Below are positions 1-11,136 of a stretch of 64,000 bases of DNA, in pieces; the first letter of the stretch is position 1, and every line of letters begins with the position of its first letter. The position numbers were made by a program, and so were the translations under genes. Origin of the DNA: Synaphobranchus kaupii (lineage: Eukaryota; Chordata; Actinopteri; Anguilliformes; Synaphobranchidae); the NCBI GenBank assembly GCA_029718625.1, contig CM056380.1:41358169-41422168 (forward strand). Reading direction: 5' to 3'. Below the pieces are notes generated by a model. It was given only the letters and a program-made list of their open reading frames with translations, ran no database searches and had not been told where the DNA came from.

Positions 1-634
1 CACTTGTGTACAATTATTTAACTTGAAGACATCTGCAAGGAAAACAACCCTAAAGTAACATTTGGTAGGTTCACTTTATTCAACTGAAAGGACAAGATGG
101 GAAGTGAATCCATGAAAGAAATGAAAAAATACTGAATTCAATGTAAAACTAAATATTTTACATTAATACATTGTAACCTCTAGATATAAGTCTACATACC
201 CTTGAAAGAAAGATTTCATTGGCACTGGAACATGGTTTTAACAGTAAACTATAGCAAAAACAGTCCAAGGCGATGCATCACAAACAGTGTATAGTCCCTG
301 CAGGTCTCGGGGCAGAGGTGGGCAAGGAGGGTTGTGTCCATTTCTAAAGTTCATGCCAACCTCTGCTTTTAAACGCATTATTTAATTAGCCCAGCCATTT
401 AGCTAAATTTCTTGATAAGCTCATTAATGACAAAGTTCTTTTGACCCTACATTCAATGTTTTACTAGAGGCTTATCTACCTGTTTTTAAGTGTCAGTGTA
501 AAAGGCTAATTGGCTACCTGACCCAGGGGTTAATTAGTCAAAGCCATACCTGGGCTGCGTTCAGCCCCGACAAAACGTTGCAAAACGTTTATTTAAACGG
601 AAACGGTGGTGCGTTGAACACCCTGTTGTGTTAC
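1..634. repeat. Left arm of a long terminal inverted repeat
   Basis: This stretch reappears as its reverse complement at 11137-12186, where a SINE interrupts it. The match starts at the first base of the window, so the element may extend further left. The outer end begins CACTTGTGTACAATT and the inner end contains the GCTGCGTTCAGCCCC block and the paired AACGTTTTGC-type motifs. A transposase remnant begins just inside it. Seen directly: the inverted match. Inferred: the arms are the termini of a PIF/Harbinger-like element or of a palindromic repeat that received one. Confidence 0.8.
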
Positions 635-649
635 CCAAGCGTTGCAACT

Positions 650-935
650 ATGGCAGCTGAGAAGGCCATTGTTTGCGTTCTTTTCGAAGAATTTTCGGAG
701 CCTGATGAAATCGGTTTAAATACGTGTTTAATAGCCTACTCCAAAATACGCTCGATGTTACAGTCACTGCCCTTGCAGTCCAGAATAGCAGAGAACGTCC
801 CACTCGAGTGAAGGGGTATGTGGAATCTGTGGTTCCTAAGTATAGTGATCCAACATTTGACTCGCATTTCAGGATGACAAGGCAAACATTTCAGGTGAAG
901 GATAATCCACTTCTTACCTTCGAGACTGTGTTAAA
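650..935 (+). pseudogene. PIF/Harbinger (HARBI1-like) transposase N-terminal remnant
   Basis: An ATG at 650 opens a frame starting MAAEKAIVCVLFEEF. Near 790 the homology moves to another frame, reading RVKGYVESVVPKYSD, then SHFRMTRQTF up to about 900. The pairing of GYVE.VVP.YSD with the FRM.R.TF block is what I associate with the N-terminus of HARBI1-type DDE nucleases, which cut and move Harbinger elements. It sits directly inside the left inverted arm, as expected for the element's own gene. The catalytic DDE region is not found downstream; unrelated insertions follow. It is therefore a broken fragment, with a frameshift or a lost intron near 790. Assignment is from motif memory only. Confidence 0.55.
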
Positions 936-1019
936 ATCTATAAGAGCTAATTATTTTATTATGAGTATTAGGCCTATCATTATCGCTGATCACTGTTGTT
1001 GTGATATGCTATTGTAATA

Positions 1020-2123
1020 TTTACCATTATATATTTAGAGGAGAGTGGAGTAGAAAAGTTTATGAAAGTGTCACTCCACAATGGTACATACAATAGCAAA
1101 AGATACAAACATGTCTTCTAATGTCTTCAATTGTTGTAGACGCATTTGTAAAGGACTTTAGTTGGATCCATTGTGCGCACTGCCTTTTTAATACGGCGGG
1201 GTTTATATAGGCCTACACGTCGCTGCTGATTGGGTAACACCTCTGAGTGTTCTATAACATCACGACCAAACACAAACATATGAATGAACAAAACTTATCG
1301 GGGTGCCCACCGTAATTCGAATGTGGTTGTCAAGAAAGCGGAAGGTTAGAGAATGCCGGTGTCGGTCAACGATCTGCTCGGGGTCCTTGCGTATGTCGTC
1401 GGATAATGTCGTGTCGTATTTTGATTGCTCTAGACCTTTGAATGACACATTAAGAACTTAGCGTTCCTGCCGTTGCCAGTTTAAAAAGGAAAGCGGTGTC
1501 ATTTCAGCGAACCTCCTGCATAATATTAAACAGAACACATCGCAATTAATTTTTAAGTAATTATTGAATGTTACGGTCATATGTTGGGGGTTTAATGCTT
1601 AAGTTTAGCTTCTAAAATACTAGGTTATACTAAACTGAATAATACTAAATAACAATAGCTGACCCACTGAAAATGTAGGCTACAACTGAAGCGGGATTAG
1701 CTACGCTTGTTTGAATTGCGGTGAGCTAGCTAGCTAGTAACGTTAGCTATCGGTTTTTAGAAGCCTAGCTCGCTACCTAACGTTACTAGCCTACTTTACA
1801 GCGGCGCTGTTCGTGCCAGTTTACTATGAACTGTAGCTAGAGGACTAGCTGCCATAGGCCTACAATGCTTGCATTAAATCTGTTGATCTATGTAGCCTGC
1901 ACGATAAGAATATGCTTCTGTATGTGGAAGTTCTCCCAGTAAGAATCTCCCGATTCACAGGAATCTGGAAACCCCACCTGTATGTCTTGTAAAAACGAAT
2001 TGTTGCCCTTGCATCCAACCCCAAAGTTATTTTATGTCCAAATAAATAATTTTTTGTCTTGGGAAACATGAATAATGTTCTCAAAAACAATTTTCATGAC
2101 GACAATTAATTCTACAGTCTTCC
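1020..2123. other. No gene recognised
   Basis: AT-rich non-coding DNA with repeated GTTAGC/GCTAGC words near 1680-1780, common in fish intergenic DNA. Short open frames on both strands show no recognisable motif. It separates the transposase remnant from the MITE at 2124. Confidence 0.6.
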
Positions 2124-2793
2124 TAGTGTTGTGTCGTTCGCGAACGATTCGTTCAAAAGACCGAATCTTTTGGGTGAACGAACTGAACTGAATCACTTAC
2201 TGAAAAGATCCGTTCATTTCTCAGTTCAGTTGAGCTCTCGAACGGATCTGATCAGCAGCGAGCGTGCAGGGAGGGGGAGGGACTGCCGCGAGCGAACGTG
2301 ATTCGTCCCCTGCGAACCAGTTCTGCTGTGCTGAACGAATCATTCACGGGCGGGCGGGCGCCGAGCGAGGCAGCGAACGTGCAGAGTGGACTTCTGCGAG
2401 CGAACGTGTCGTGATTCGTTCACTGAAGGCTACTAGACACAGTGAGTTAATGTGACGTGATCCTGAGTGATAATCAGCGGCTCAAACTGCCAGAATCAGG
2501 CCCAGCAAGTTAAGACTTAAAAGTCATTGAAAACCAGCGTTCACCTCCAATATTGATATTCAATGAGGAAACTTTTAAAATATCAAGATTTGTAAACGGA
2601 GTTTGGCGCATTTGTCAAAGCGACAGCACTTCCGCATGAACCGTTCGGCCGTTTCAGTTCACTGAGTGAGTCGGACTACGCAGTACGCAGTCGGAGCTCC
2701 GCCCAAGCACTGAACGATTCGGTGAACGAATCTTTTTAATGAACTGATTCTAGTGATTCGAGTCACTGAAGTGAACTGTTTTGCCCATCACTA
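2124..2793. mobile_element. hAT-like non-autonomous element (MITE)
   Basis: The ends are TAGTGTTGTGTCG on the left and, read on the other strand, TAGTGATGGGCAAAA on the right. The interior is full of GAACGATTCGTTC-type words in both orientations and a GC-rich block near 2265-2420. The word TTCCT flanks both ends, but no clean 8-bp target duplication is visible. Composition is unlike the AT-rich surroundings. The class is inferred from the terminal bases, so it is tentative. Confidence 0.5.
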
Positions 2794-3988
2794 TTCCTGA
2801 TCTCGATAATTCCACATACTTTCTAAATAGGCCATTCGTGTGAATATACAATGATATGGGCCGACTGGTGGACATACCCGAGCATTACATTATAGGCTTA
2901 ATTTAGACAGTTTTGTTGACGCTATATTAAAATAATACTATATTCAATTTGTGAATATCCTTTTTAGTGAAAAACAAACAAGGACAGATTCAGACTCTCG
3001 CCAACACCCAGCAGGTAATCACAATAAAAGAAAAAAATCCAATAGTAAAAAAATCTACCTATCAACCTGATATCCAAGCATTCACATGGTTCAATTAGTT
3101 ATGTGTTGTAAATGCACAGTAAATAAATAACTTGTTTTGTTTTCAGATCACACAGACGGAGGTACAGCAAGGACAGCAGAAAAAAACAAAACAAAATGCA
3201 AAAAAACAAAACAATCAAACAATCTTAAATAAGGTAATCATAAATTATAAGGTCCCAATAAATAAAAAATAGCAGCATTGTGTGAGTCTCTTCTTTAAAT
3301 AAAATAAAGTCCAACTGGCATTGTGGCATAGAGTCAAAGAGTACTACTTTTAACTACTTTTTTGCTTTTTCAAGTCACTCGTGAGGATATTCACGATTAT
3401 CCCGATAATGGAAATTCACCACGATAAAATTATCTTGAGTGTTTGCATCGCGATAAAATATAAAATCTTACATTCTCTCATCCCGATGGGAGAGGTTTTT
3501 GTGTGTCACGTGTGCAGAACATATGACACATTTAACATGCATTATGGGAGGGAAGTGAACACTGATTTTCAACAATGTTTTTTTTGCGAAAAATTAAAAC
3601 ATTTCGTGGCCTCACCGGTTTGCTGCACTACAAACTACTTCATAGGTTTAAATAAACTAAACCTTTAAGTATTAGATTATTTCAGTGATTCCTGTAAGGT
3701 CAACATGTAAATTCAAGTTTTGCCTTAATTTATATTGTAAGTCACAACTAAAAAGTATGAACTCACTCAACTCAAGATTCATTGGTCAGATAAATTAATT
3801 AGCTAATGAAATAAAATCAATCAAAAATAATAAAATAAATTAATGTAAATAAATATTTATAAATAAATGCATGTCTATTATCAATCAGTAAATAAAATAA
3901 ATAATATATTACCAGTAATAACTAATGTAATTTTTTCAGTAATTTTAATTTTTTCAGTTGTGGTTTTGATTTCTGCCTTTTGTTTAAG
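2794..3988. other. AT-rich spacer without recognised gene
   Basis: Simple AT-rich sequence, including AAATAAATAAAT-type runs around 3780-3910. A 95-codon open frame at 3381-3668 shows no domain motif and is treated as chance. Confidence 0.6.
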
Positions 3989-4170
3989 GTGGACAGTTGT
4001 TTTACACTGAGGACACGCCCAAGCCAGTTGTCATGACCCCTGAGGAGAGAGAGACCGTGCTGCAAGGGAGACCGTGCCATGACTATTACGGACACCATGC
4101 CAAACAGTCAACTGTACACAGTGTGTGTGTGTTAGAATTACTTCTGGAAAACCAGGTGGACTGGCACTGA
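3989..4170 (+). pseudogene. Integrase zinc-binding (H2C2-like) exon fragment
   Basis: After a plausible acceptor (TTTAAG at 3983-3988) the frame reads GQLFYTEDTPKPVVMTPEER, then CHDYYGHHAKQSTV, and stops at 4168. A short beta-strand block ending in PEERE, followed by H..GHH, resembles the HHCC zinc-binding module ahead of retroviral-type integrase cores in gypsy elements and in the GIN/KRBA2 group. No catalytic core follows; a LINE fragment lies about 280 bp downstream. It may be a relative of the integrase at 54.8-57.3 kb, but this is a weak, motif-only call. Confidence 0.35.
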
Positions 4171-4451
4171 CGAGTGGGTAAGCTAGAAATTCTTTAAAGG
4201 TGCAAATTATGTAAAATGTAAAAAAGAATAATCACTTTACTAAAGGTTTTTTACATAAACTAATTCTTTTCAATTATTTTGAAGGTTAAAAGTTGTCCAA
4301 GCTGCCAGCTGAATAACCCTATAAAGAAAGTGGCACATGACATTTGACACTGCCTACCCCCCCCTCCCTTTATCATGAACCCCCCCTCCCCCTACCATGA
4401 GCACCGCAATAATATCCCCCCTCCCTCCCCCCCACTACCAGGGACTCTGCT

Positions 4452-4822
4452 ATGGGCCAACACAACCACTCATACACCATTACAACAGTCGATGTGAGGA
4501 GGGCCCTTAAGAAGGTCAACCCCCGCAAAGCACCAGGGCCCAATGGCATCCCAGGCCGGGCCCTCAGAGACTGTACGGACCAGCTAGCGGAGGTTTTCGG
4601 ATATCATTGGCAGGGATCTTCCAGCCATCCAGGACATTTACCGCACTCGGTGCCTTGGGAAGGCCCACAGAATCATTCCTCATTAAAGACCCATACCACT
4701 CAGCACACAAACTGTTCAACCTGCTACTGTCTGGCAGAAGGTACCGGAGCCTCAGGGCTCGGTCTTGTAGACTGAGCAACAGCTTCTATCACCAGGCCAT
4801 CCATTTTGTAAATGTACTGTGA
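4452..4822 (+). pseudogene. Non-LTR retrotransposon fragment (CR1/L2/Rex1-like)
   Basis: The first part reads RRALKKVNPRKAPGPNGIPG and continues to about 4600, the N-terminal reverse-transcriptase block (KAPGPDG motif) of CR1/L2/Rex-type LINEs. From about 4615 a different frame gives the extreme C-terminus (HKLFNLLLSGRRYRSLRAR, then LSNSFYHQAI). The whole catalytic middle of the reverse transcriptase, including its YxDD box, is missing, so the two ends are joined by a large deletion. No function is expected. The family call comes from the start and end motifs. Confidence 0.6.
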
Positions 4823-4967
4823 ACCGCACTTTTCATATGTTGTAATGTGCAATATTGCCCTCCCACCAGACTGCACTAGATTATATCTGCTTCTTTTATT
4901 GTATTTATTACCGTTTTATTGTGTATAAGATTTTTATTGTTTATTGTTATTTAACGCAAAATAACGC

Positions 4968-5090
4968 GATCCCCACTGTTAAGTATGGTGGAGGTTCTGT
5001 GATGTTGTGGAGCTGTTTTTCCTCCAAAGGTCCTGGGAACCTTGTTAGGGTACATGGCATCATGAACTCCATGACTTCTGCCATGGCCAT
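4968..5090 (+). pseudogene. Tc1-like transposase fragment
   Basis: The frame reads PTVKYGGGSVMLWSCFSSKG and then GNLVRVHG. This is the block preceding the second catalytic aspartate of Tc1-family DDE transposases. Neither the first catalytic D nor the C-terminal half is recognisable nearby, and no inverted repeats frame it. Confidence 0.65.
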
Positions 5091-5754
5091 CTGACCTCCA
5101 AAGGTCAGTCCATGCGCACTTGCGCACTTCCTGTAATCACGACTCAGGCCAGTCTGCGAGTCTGCAGATGGATGCTATTCAGTTCTCCCAATAGCACTGC
5201 ATCCTTCTGCGGAAATTCTCTGTCTTTTAGATTTGTGCTCCTGAAAAACAGCCGTCATTATGTGTGTGCGACACAAGAGACTGAAAATCTGCATATGACA
5301 TTTGTTAAATGTGTGGTACTCATTATTGTCATTGTCGCTTAAGATTGGAAAAGTTGTGTAATGTGTCCCCATCAGCTTTAGCCAGACGCTATCTGCGTGT
5401 GCCAGGGACATCCGTGCCCCAGGAGTGGGTGTTCTCGGCGACGAACCTTACCGTAAACAGACTAGCATATGCACCAGATTAACACCAGAACATGTCAACA
5501 TGATAATCTTCCTGAACAAAAATGTGTAGGCTAGCTAATAAGTAGACTAAATTTGATTTAGTTTAGCCTAGTTCACGTCATAGCCCAATTAGATTTTTCC
5601 CCCCTCAAGAGCGTGCCGATGTCCATTTAAAAATAATTAGGGCTACAACATAGGCTGCTATTTGTAGGCTATACAATGTATATTACAACTTATTATTTAT
5701 GCTGAATGTTACATTTTGAAAGCAATAAATACCATTCTGAGAAACGTCCATTCT
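5091..5754. other. No gene recognised
   Basis: Mixed-composition DNA between a Tc1 fragment and the target duplication of the solo LTR. Open frames at 5112-5342 and 5175-5411 overlap on opposite strands and carry no domain signature. Confidence 0.55.
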
Positions 5755-5759
5755 GTGTA

Positions 5760-7660
5760 TGTCATGGTTTTGACCCTGTTTCCTTATGCGGTCGTTTTCC
5801 TCGGTGGCCACGCGAGGGCGCTGCCCTGTTGGTGGATGCTTGCTCCGCCCTGCTGAGTTGGGGGAGTTTCTGGTTAAGCATTTACACCTGTCGTAGTGAC
5901 CTGAGAGATATTTAAGCCTTCCGTTTCCTTCGTTCGGGGCTTCGACATTAATTGTTTATTGTTATGTACTGTGGTGTTATTGTTGGCTGTGAGTTCTCGT
6001 ACCTTTTTGGCTACTCGCCTATTTTTAGCGTCTCTTTTTAGAGGCAGGGCTTATTTCTTACTGGCTTGGTAGTTGATTATCTCGTAGAAGTTTGGGACCG
6101 TAAAATCTCTGCTCTATTTTGCCTTTAGTGCTTTTTCTCCGTGTATGGAGTTTTGGGCGATTCTGTTCAGAACTGTAGTTCTGCTCGCCCTTCGGCACAT
6201 GTCTTCCCATTGGGAGATCAGGCGTTTCGCTTCTACTTAGTTATTAGCTCGTAGAAGTATAGAGTAGCAGTTCTTTGTTCCTTTTTCGCCTTTGATTAGT
6301 CTTCTTACTGAGAGACCTGGCGTTTTAGCTTCTACTCATTTCCGGGTTACGGTAAGCCAGTAAGTAGCTTCGGTACGTTTATTCCCTGTTGTCTCCTTCT
6401 CGTGGACTACGTTCCCCTTTGTTGTGAGTCAGGGTTTTTATTTATATTGAGAAGCTGTCGTGCTATTTTTGCGTTGGTCTTTGTTGCAGCTGTCCTCCGT
6501 CCTTTTTACCTACGGGACGATTTTGTTTCGGAACTATTGTTCTGTTCGTTTTCCGGGTGTGTTTTCTCCTTGTGTGGAGTTTGGGCTAGGTTGTGGACAT
6601 GTTTGTGTGACTGCGCGTAGCATGGTAATTTCAGCTCTCTGTTCCTTCGCTTCGTTACATTCTTTTACTGAGAGGCTAGGGCGGTTGTTCCAATTTAAGT
6701 TTGCGTGTCTTTTGGATAGTGAGTTATGGGACGTCGGTGCTCCGTCGGCTCACCTGTAAAATGTTTCTCCCTCCTGGGAGATCGGGTGTTTACCTCTTGT
6801 TTTCTGCATTAGACTGCTACTTATTAAACTAGCCATGGAACGTTAAATCTCGGTTCCATTTCGCCTCGTTACATATTTATTTACTGAGAGGCTAAGGCGG
6901 TTGTTCCAACGTAAGCTTGCGTTAGTCTATATGGATCGTAGTTATGGGACGACGGTGTTCCGTCGGCTCACCTGTAAAATGTTTCTCTCTCCTGGGAGAT
7001 CGGGTGTTTACCGCTTTGCTTTCTGCATTTGACTGCGAGCCTATCAATCTCGCCATGGGAACGTTAATCTCTGTTCCTGTTCGCCTCGTTACATTTCCTC
7101 ATAGAGAGGCAGGGCATTTATTTTCAATTAATCTCGCGTTGGTCTAGCCGGTAAATGTCCGGTGCTGCCTGTCCTGCTCGTTCCTTTCGGTGCCTTTCTC
7201 CTTGAAGGGAGTTTTGACGATTTTGTTTGGAACTGCTGTTCTTTTCGTCTTATGGCGCATGTCTTCCTATATGGAAGATTGGGCGATGTTGTGGACACGT
7301 TTGTGTGTGACCGCGAGTCTGATAGTAGCCACGGAACGTTATATCTGTTCCTTTCGCCTCCTCATACTATCATATTGTTTTGCAGTGTTTTTGTGTTTTA
7401 TGTTTGTCTTTACGCTACTCGCCCGTTCTGATTTGTCTCCTTACAGAGACAGGGCGCGTATTTATTTCTGGCTGTTCTGATCCCTGTCCTTGCGCTTCTA
7501 CTTGACAGTGAGCCAGTTAGTAGCGGTTGTAGTGGTGTTTTGTGTTCCTTGTCTTGTCTCCTCCCTTATCTGCGGGTATCCCGCCTTAGTGGCCTAAGGG
7601 CTTAATGATTCCCCTTGCTGCGTTTGGCTCCTCCTTCCTCACACGTCACGCCCCATTACA
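5760..7660. mobile_element. Solo LTR, 1.9 kb, with 5-bp target duplication
   Basis: The stretch starts TGTCATGG and ends CCATTACA (TG...CA) and is flanked on both sides by GTGTA (5755-5759 and 7661-7665). No PBS, coding region or second LTR is present, so this is best explained as a solo LTR left by LTR-LTR recombination; the 5-bp duplication suits Ty3/gypsy. Inside, from about 6480 to 7340, diverged tandem units of about 220 bp recur, for example TACTGAGAGGCTA near 6666 and 6886 and CGGCTCACCTGTAAAATG near 6747 and 6963. A possible TATA-like ATATTTAAG lies near 5908. Short open frames inside are by-products of these repeats. Confidence 0.75.
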
Positions 7661-7665
7661 GTGTA

Positions 7666-8330
7666 TGCATGCATTTTTAATTTGGGGGTTTTGGGTTGGG
7701 TATTATGTAGGTCATAACTGTAGAACATTTCAGCATTTATAACCGTTAATTAACCGAATGATGATGTTGGATAACCGGTTGCAAAACTATCCGTTATCAA
7801 CATCCCTACTCCAGGTACGTAAAGAGATTAGCATTGACCTTTGACCTTGCCTTCTAAGGTGATGAGTGGACTGTTGGAAACAAACGCTCGGGGCTGTAGG
7901 CTTCTTTAAGGTGGATACAGAGTGTTTAAAACAGGCAGCAGACACATACGTGGACGGACAGTCCCCGGACTGTCAGCGGACTATAGTCTTTCATATTTCA
8001 TAGTCAATTATATGAACCTCCCTTTGTAGACTACATTTGCTATCATTTTTGCACAAAAATTGCAAACAACAATGGCGTCCTGCATGGAAGAAGACTACAC
8101 AGAATGTACAATTGTGCAGTTCAAACGACAGGGTTGGAAACGGACAGGTCTGCGCGGACACAAAAAACAACTGCTGTGCGGATTGCCTAGGCAGACGTCC
8201 GCTCAGAGTCCATTTTGGGTCTGCTATGATGTCATTTAGGTCTGCGTGGGCCCTGCGGACGACCGTACGCATACTTTTTTTGGTGACTATGAATTGGCCT
8301 TTAGACTGCAGTCATCCGCTTGTTGAGAAC
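7666..8330. other. No gene recognised
   Basis: Non-coding stretch. The overlapping open frames at 7991-8272 (minus) and 8037-8453 (plus) share the same bases and carry no domain motif, so I treat both as chance. Confidence 0.5.
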
Positions 8331-8339
8331 ACGGTGAAG

Positions 8340-8840
8340 GATACTTCATCTGATCATGTCACATTTTTCCACTGTTGGATAGTCCATTGCATGTGCTATT
8401 TCACCACTGTACTCACAAAAACATGCATTGCCATGTTGTGTTGTGCACTGTAACCTTATTATGATATCCTGCTCAGTAGAGCTCTCGGTGGACCGTTTTT
8501 GATTAAACTGCCTGCACATGCTCTAGATTGTAATTTGGGCTGTGTCTGAATCAGCGCCCTTCTATAGTATTGAGTAGGCTAGTTCAGCACACTGGATGAG
8601 AAAGTTAAGTAGGCTAAATGTACTCTAAATGTAGTGTAATTAAACTAGGAGTATGTGCTTCTGACAACAGGTGCCTTTGATGACAGTTTTTCCTTCGGCC
8701 AACATCACCTTAGACACTGATCCTGAAACATCAGCAAGTTGAACCGTCTACATCGCTGAAGCTCCTGCCAAATGTGCCTCAATAATCAGCCCTCTTTCTT
8801 CGTCACTGAGGTCTTGTATTTTGCCCCGAAATACAACTCA
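8340..8840 (-). pseudogene. Decayed Tc1-like transposase
   Basis: Read on the minus strand, 8835-8690 gives the N-terminal block GKIQDLSDEERGLIIEAHLA, a Tc1-type helix-turn-helix start, followed by a stop codon and VQLADVSGSVSKV. Farther on, about 8400-8340 gives HMQWTIQQWKNV then SDEVS, the WSDES region holding the first catalytic aspartate. Intervening sequence is degraded. Order and orientation agree with a single old minus-strand copy. Confidence 0.55.
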
Positions 8841-8904
8841 CAGTGGGAATACAGCTCTACCTGAACCCCGTGGCTGTGCGGCGCGGTCTGTTTGTAGCTC
8901 GCAG

Positions 8905-10590
8905 GAAGCTAAAATTAAAGAGACAAATTAAAGAGAAGTCCAGGATGTGGTGAAGAAAGCAAGGTCCAGGTCAGCACCAGGACTAAGCGGAACATCCTAC
9001 AAGGTGTACAAGCACTGCCCCAAGCTGCTACACCGGCTTTGGAGGATCTTTTAGGTCATATGGAGAAGAGGTAAAACAGCACAGCAGTGGCGGTGTGCAG
9101 AAGGAGTGTGGATTCCTAAAGAGGAGGACTCCAAGAACATCAGCCATCATCGAATCATCTCGTTGCTCAGTGTTGAAGGCAAGATTTTCTTCAGCATTGT
9201 AGCTAAGCGACTGGCTGATTTCTTCCTCAAGAATGGATACATAGACACTTCAGTGCAGAAAGCTGGCATCCCTGGGGTACCAGGTTATTTAGAGCACACA
9301 GGCGTGGTCACACAGCTCCTCAGAGAAGTTAAGGAGAACAGGGGTGATCTGGTGGTGCTGTGGTTAGACCTGGCCAACGCCTATGGCTCGATGCCCCACA
9401 AGTTGGTGCTGGAGACGCTTTCGAGGCACCATGTTCCAGCCGCAGTAAGAGACCTCATCCTGGATTATTACAGCGATTTCAGCCTGAGAGTCTCAGTAGG
9501 GCTAATAACATCTGAGTGGCACAGACTGGAGGTGGGAATCATCACAGGCTGCACCATCTCAGTGCTCCTGTTTGCTCTGGCGATGTTAGTGAAATCTGCT
9601 GAACCAGAGTGTAGAGGCCCCAAGTCAAAGTCCGGGATCCGCCAACCACCAATCCGCACCTTCATGGACGACTTATCAGTGACCACTGAGTCAGTGCCTG
9701 GAGGCAGATGGATCCTGAAGGGGCTGGAGAGGCTGATGGGATAGGTCAGCATGTCCTTCAAGCCAGAGAAATCAAGGTCCTTGGTTTTGAAGAAAGGCAG
9801 AATAGTGGATAAGTTCCGTTTCTCTGTCTCAGAAACACTAATCCCTACCATCTCGGAGAAGCCTGTGAAAAGCCTGGGGAAAATCTTTGACAGCAGCCTC
9901 AGGGATACAGCATCCATTAAGAACACCTGTGAGGAGTTGGAGGGGTGGCTGAAAGATGTCGACAGGATGGGCCTTCCAGGAGAATTCAAGGCGTGGGTCT
10001 ATCAGCACGGGATTCTGCCAAGGATCTTGTGGCCACTGCTCCTCTATGAGTTCCCGATCCCCACCATCTCAGGCCTGGAAAGGAGAGTCAGCTGCTACCT
10101 GAGGAGATGGCTAGGTCTACTGAGGAGCTTGAGCAGCATCGCCCTCTATGGAAACACCTGCAAACTGAGGCTCCCCCTGAAATCCATCGAGGAGGAGTTC
10201 AAGGTCTTGCATGTAAGGGAGGTGCTGCCGTTCCGAGAGTCAAGCGACCCTAAAGTCTCGGGGGCAGGGGTAGCAGTCAAGACTGGCAGGAAGTGGAGAG
10301 CGGAGGCTGCAGTTGAGCAGGCAGTCACGGCTACGCCATGGAGTCCTGGTGGGAACGGTGGCTAGAGGAAGGGCTGGGCTAGGAACCGTCGCAAGCCCCC
10401 CATTATGACAAGGCTCGGGGAATGGAGCGGCAGCAACTGGTCCAGAATGAGGTGAGAGCTGCTGTTGAGGAGGAGAGGTCCAGCAGAGCAGTGGGAATGA
10501 GACAGCAAGGCACCTGGACTAGATGGGAGTAAGTTGTGGAGAGGAAGATCTCATGGACTGACCTTTGGAGGTCAGAGCCACACTGCATCA
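8905..10590 (+). pseudogene. Non-LTR retrotransposon reverse transcriptase with in-frame TAG stops
   Basis: One frame runs from about 8932 to 10365, interrupted only by TAG codons near 9052 and at 9742-9744. Motifs in order: KARSRSAPG (start of the fingers), SVEGKIFFSIVAKRL, GDLVVLWLDLANAYGSMPH (catalytic motif A with the first Asp), GIITGCTISV (motif B), FMDDLSVTTES (motif C; MDD in place of YADD), then FKPEKSRSLVLKKGRIVDKF. After 10365 the homology continues in another frame (QQLVQNEVRAAVEEERSSRA). No endonuclease is seen. It copied RNA into DNA at a nick when active. The clade is uncertain; an R2/R4/NeSL-type element is possible. Confidence 0.7.
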
Positions 10591-10597
10591 GGTTCTT

Positions 10598-10868
10598 TAG
10601 TTTTACATTGAATTCAGTATTTTTTTCATGTCTTTCATGGATTTACTTCCCATCTTGTCCTTTCAGTTGAATAAAGTGAACCAACCAAATGTTACTTTAG
10701 GGCTGTTTTCCTTGCAGATGTCTTCAAGTTGGAAACATTTTTAACAAGAACGGAGAGGAATGTGGTTTGACCGGTCGGCATAGAAACTCGTCCACATTAG
10801 GCTACTCCCCGCGGAATTGAAATGTAAAAGTCACCACAGGGTAGAAGAGGGGTTGGACCAATGCATTG
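10598..10868. repeat. Chimeric copy of two repeat ends
   Basis: 10598-10732 matches 12035-12166, the outer part of the right inverted arm, in the same orientation. At 10733 it switches directly to sequence matching 12531-12660, part of the next fold-back repeat (AACAAGAACGGAGAGGAATG, then GACCGGTCGG). The two pieces are separated by about 365 bp at their other location. Seen directly; the mechanism is inferred (deletion or template switching). Confidence 0.65.
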
Positions 10869-11136
10869 TGATGCTTCATTACCACAAAAGCCTTTGCGAT
10901 GATAGGCATACCCAGGCGAAGACTTAATACTGATGCTTAAATGGGACAAAACTTGTTTCGATTCGCTTGCAGTAAATTAGACTTCACAATGCAGAATGGG
11001 GGGTTGCAGTCGAAAGACCTTTGCGCTCATTTGTGCTGCAGGAAGTGAAGAAGCCTTTTAAAAAATAAATAAGATTTATTTAAATTAAAAGTCGACCTTG
11101 CCTTTCTGGCATAATTAAAGTGTGGTGATAAAAAGT

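Noticed and set aside
2264..2455. 63-codon open frame
   Set aside because: It lies entirely inside the GC-rich core of the hAT-like MITE and has no domain motif.
5706..7480. Several Cys/Phe-rich open frames (5706-5915, 6402-6620, 6460-6759, 7162-7431 and others)
   Set aside because: All lie in or at the edge of the solo LTR; they follow its tandem repeats, overlap each other in different frames and show no domain.
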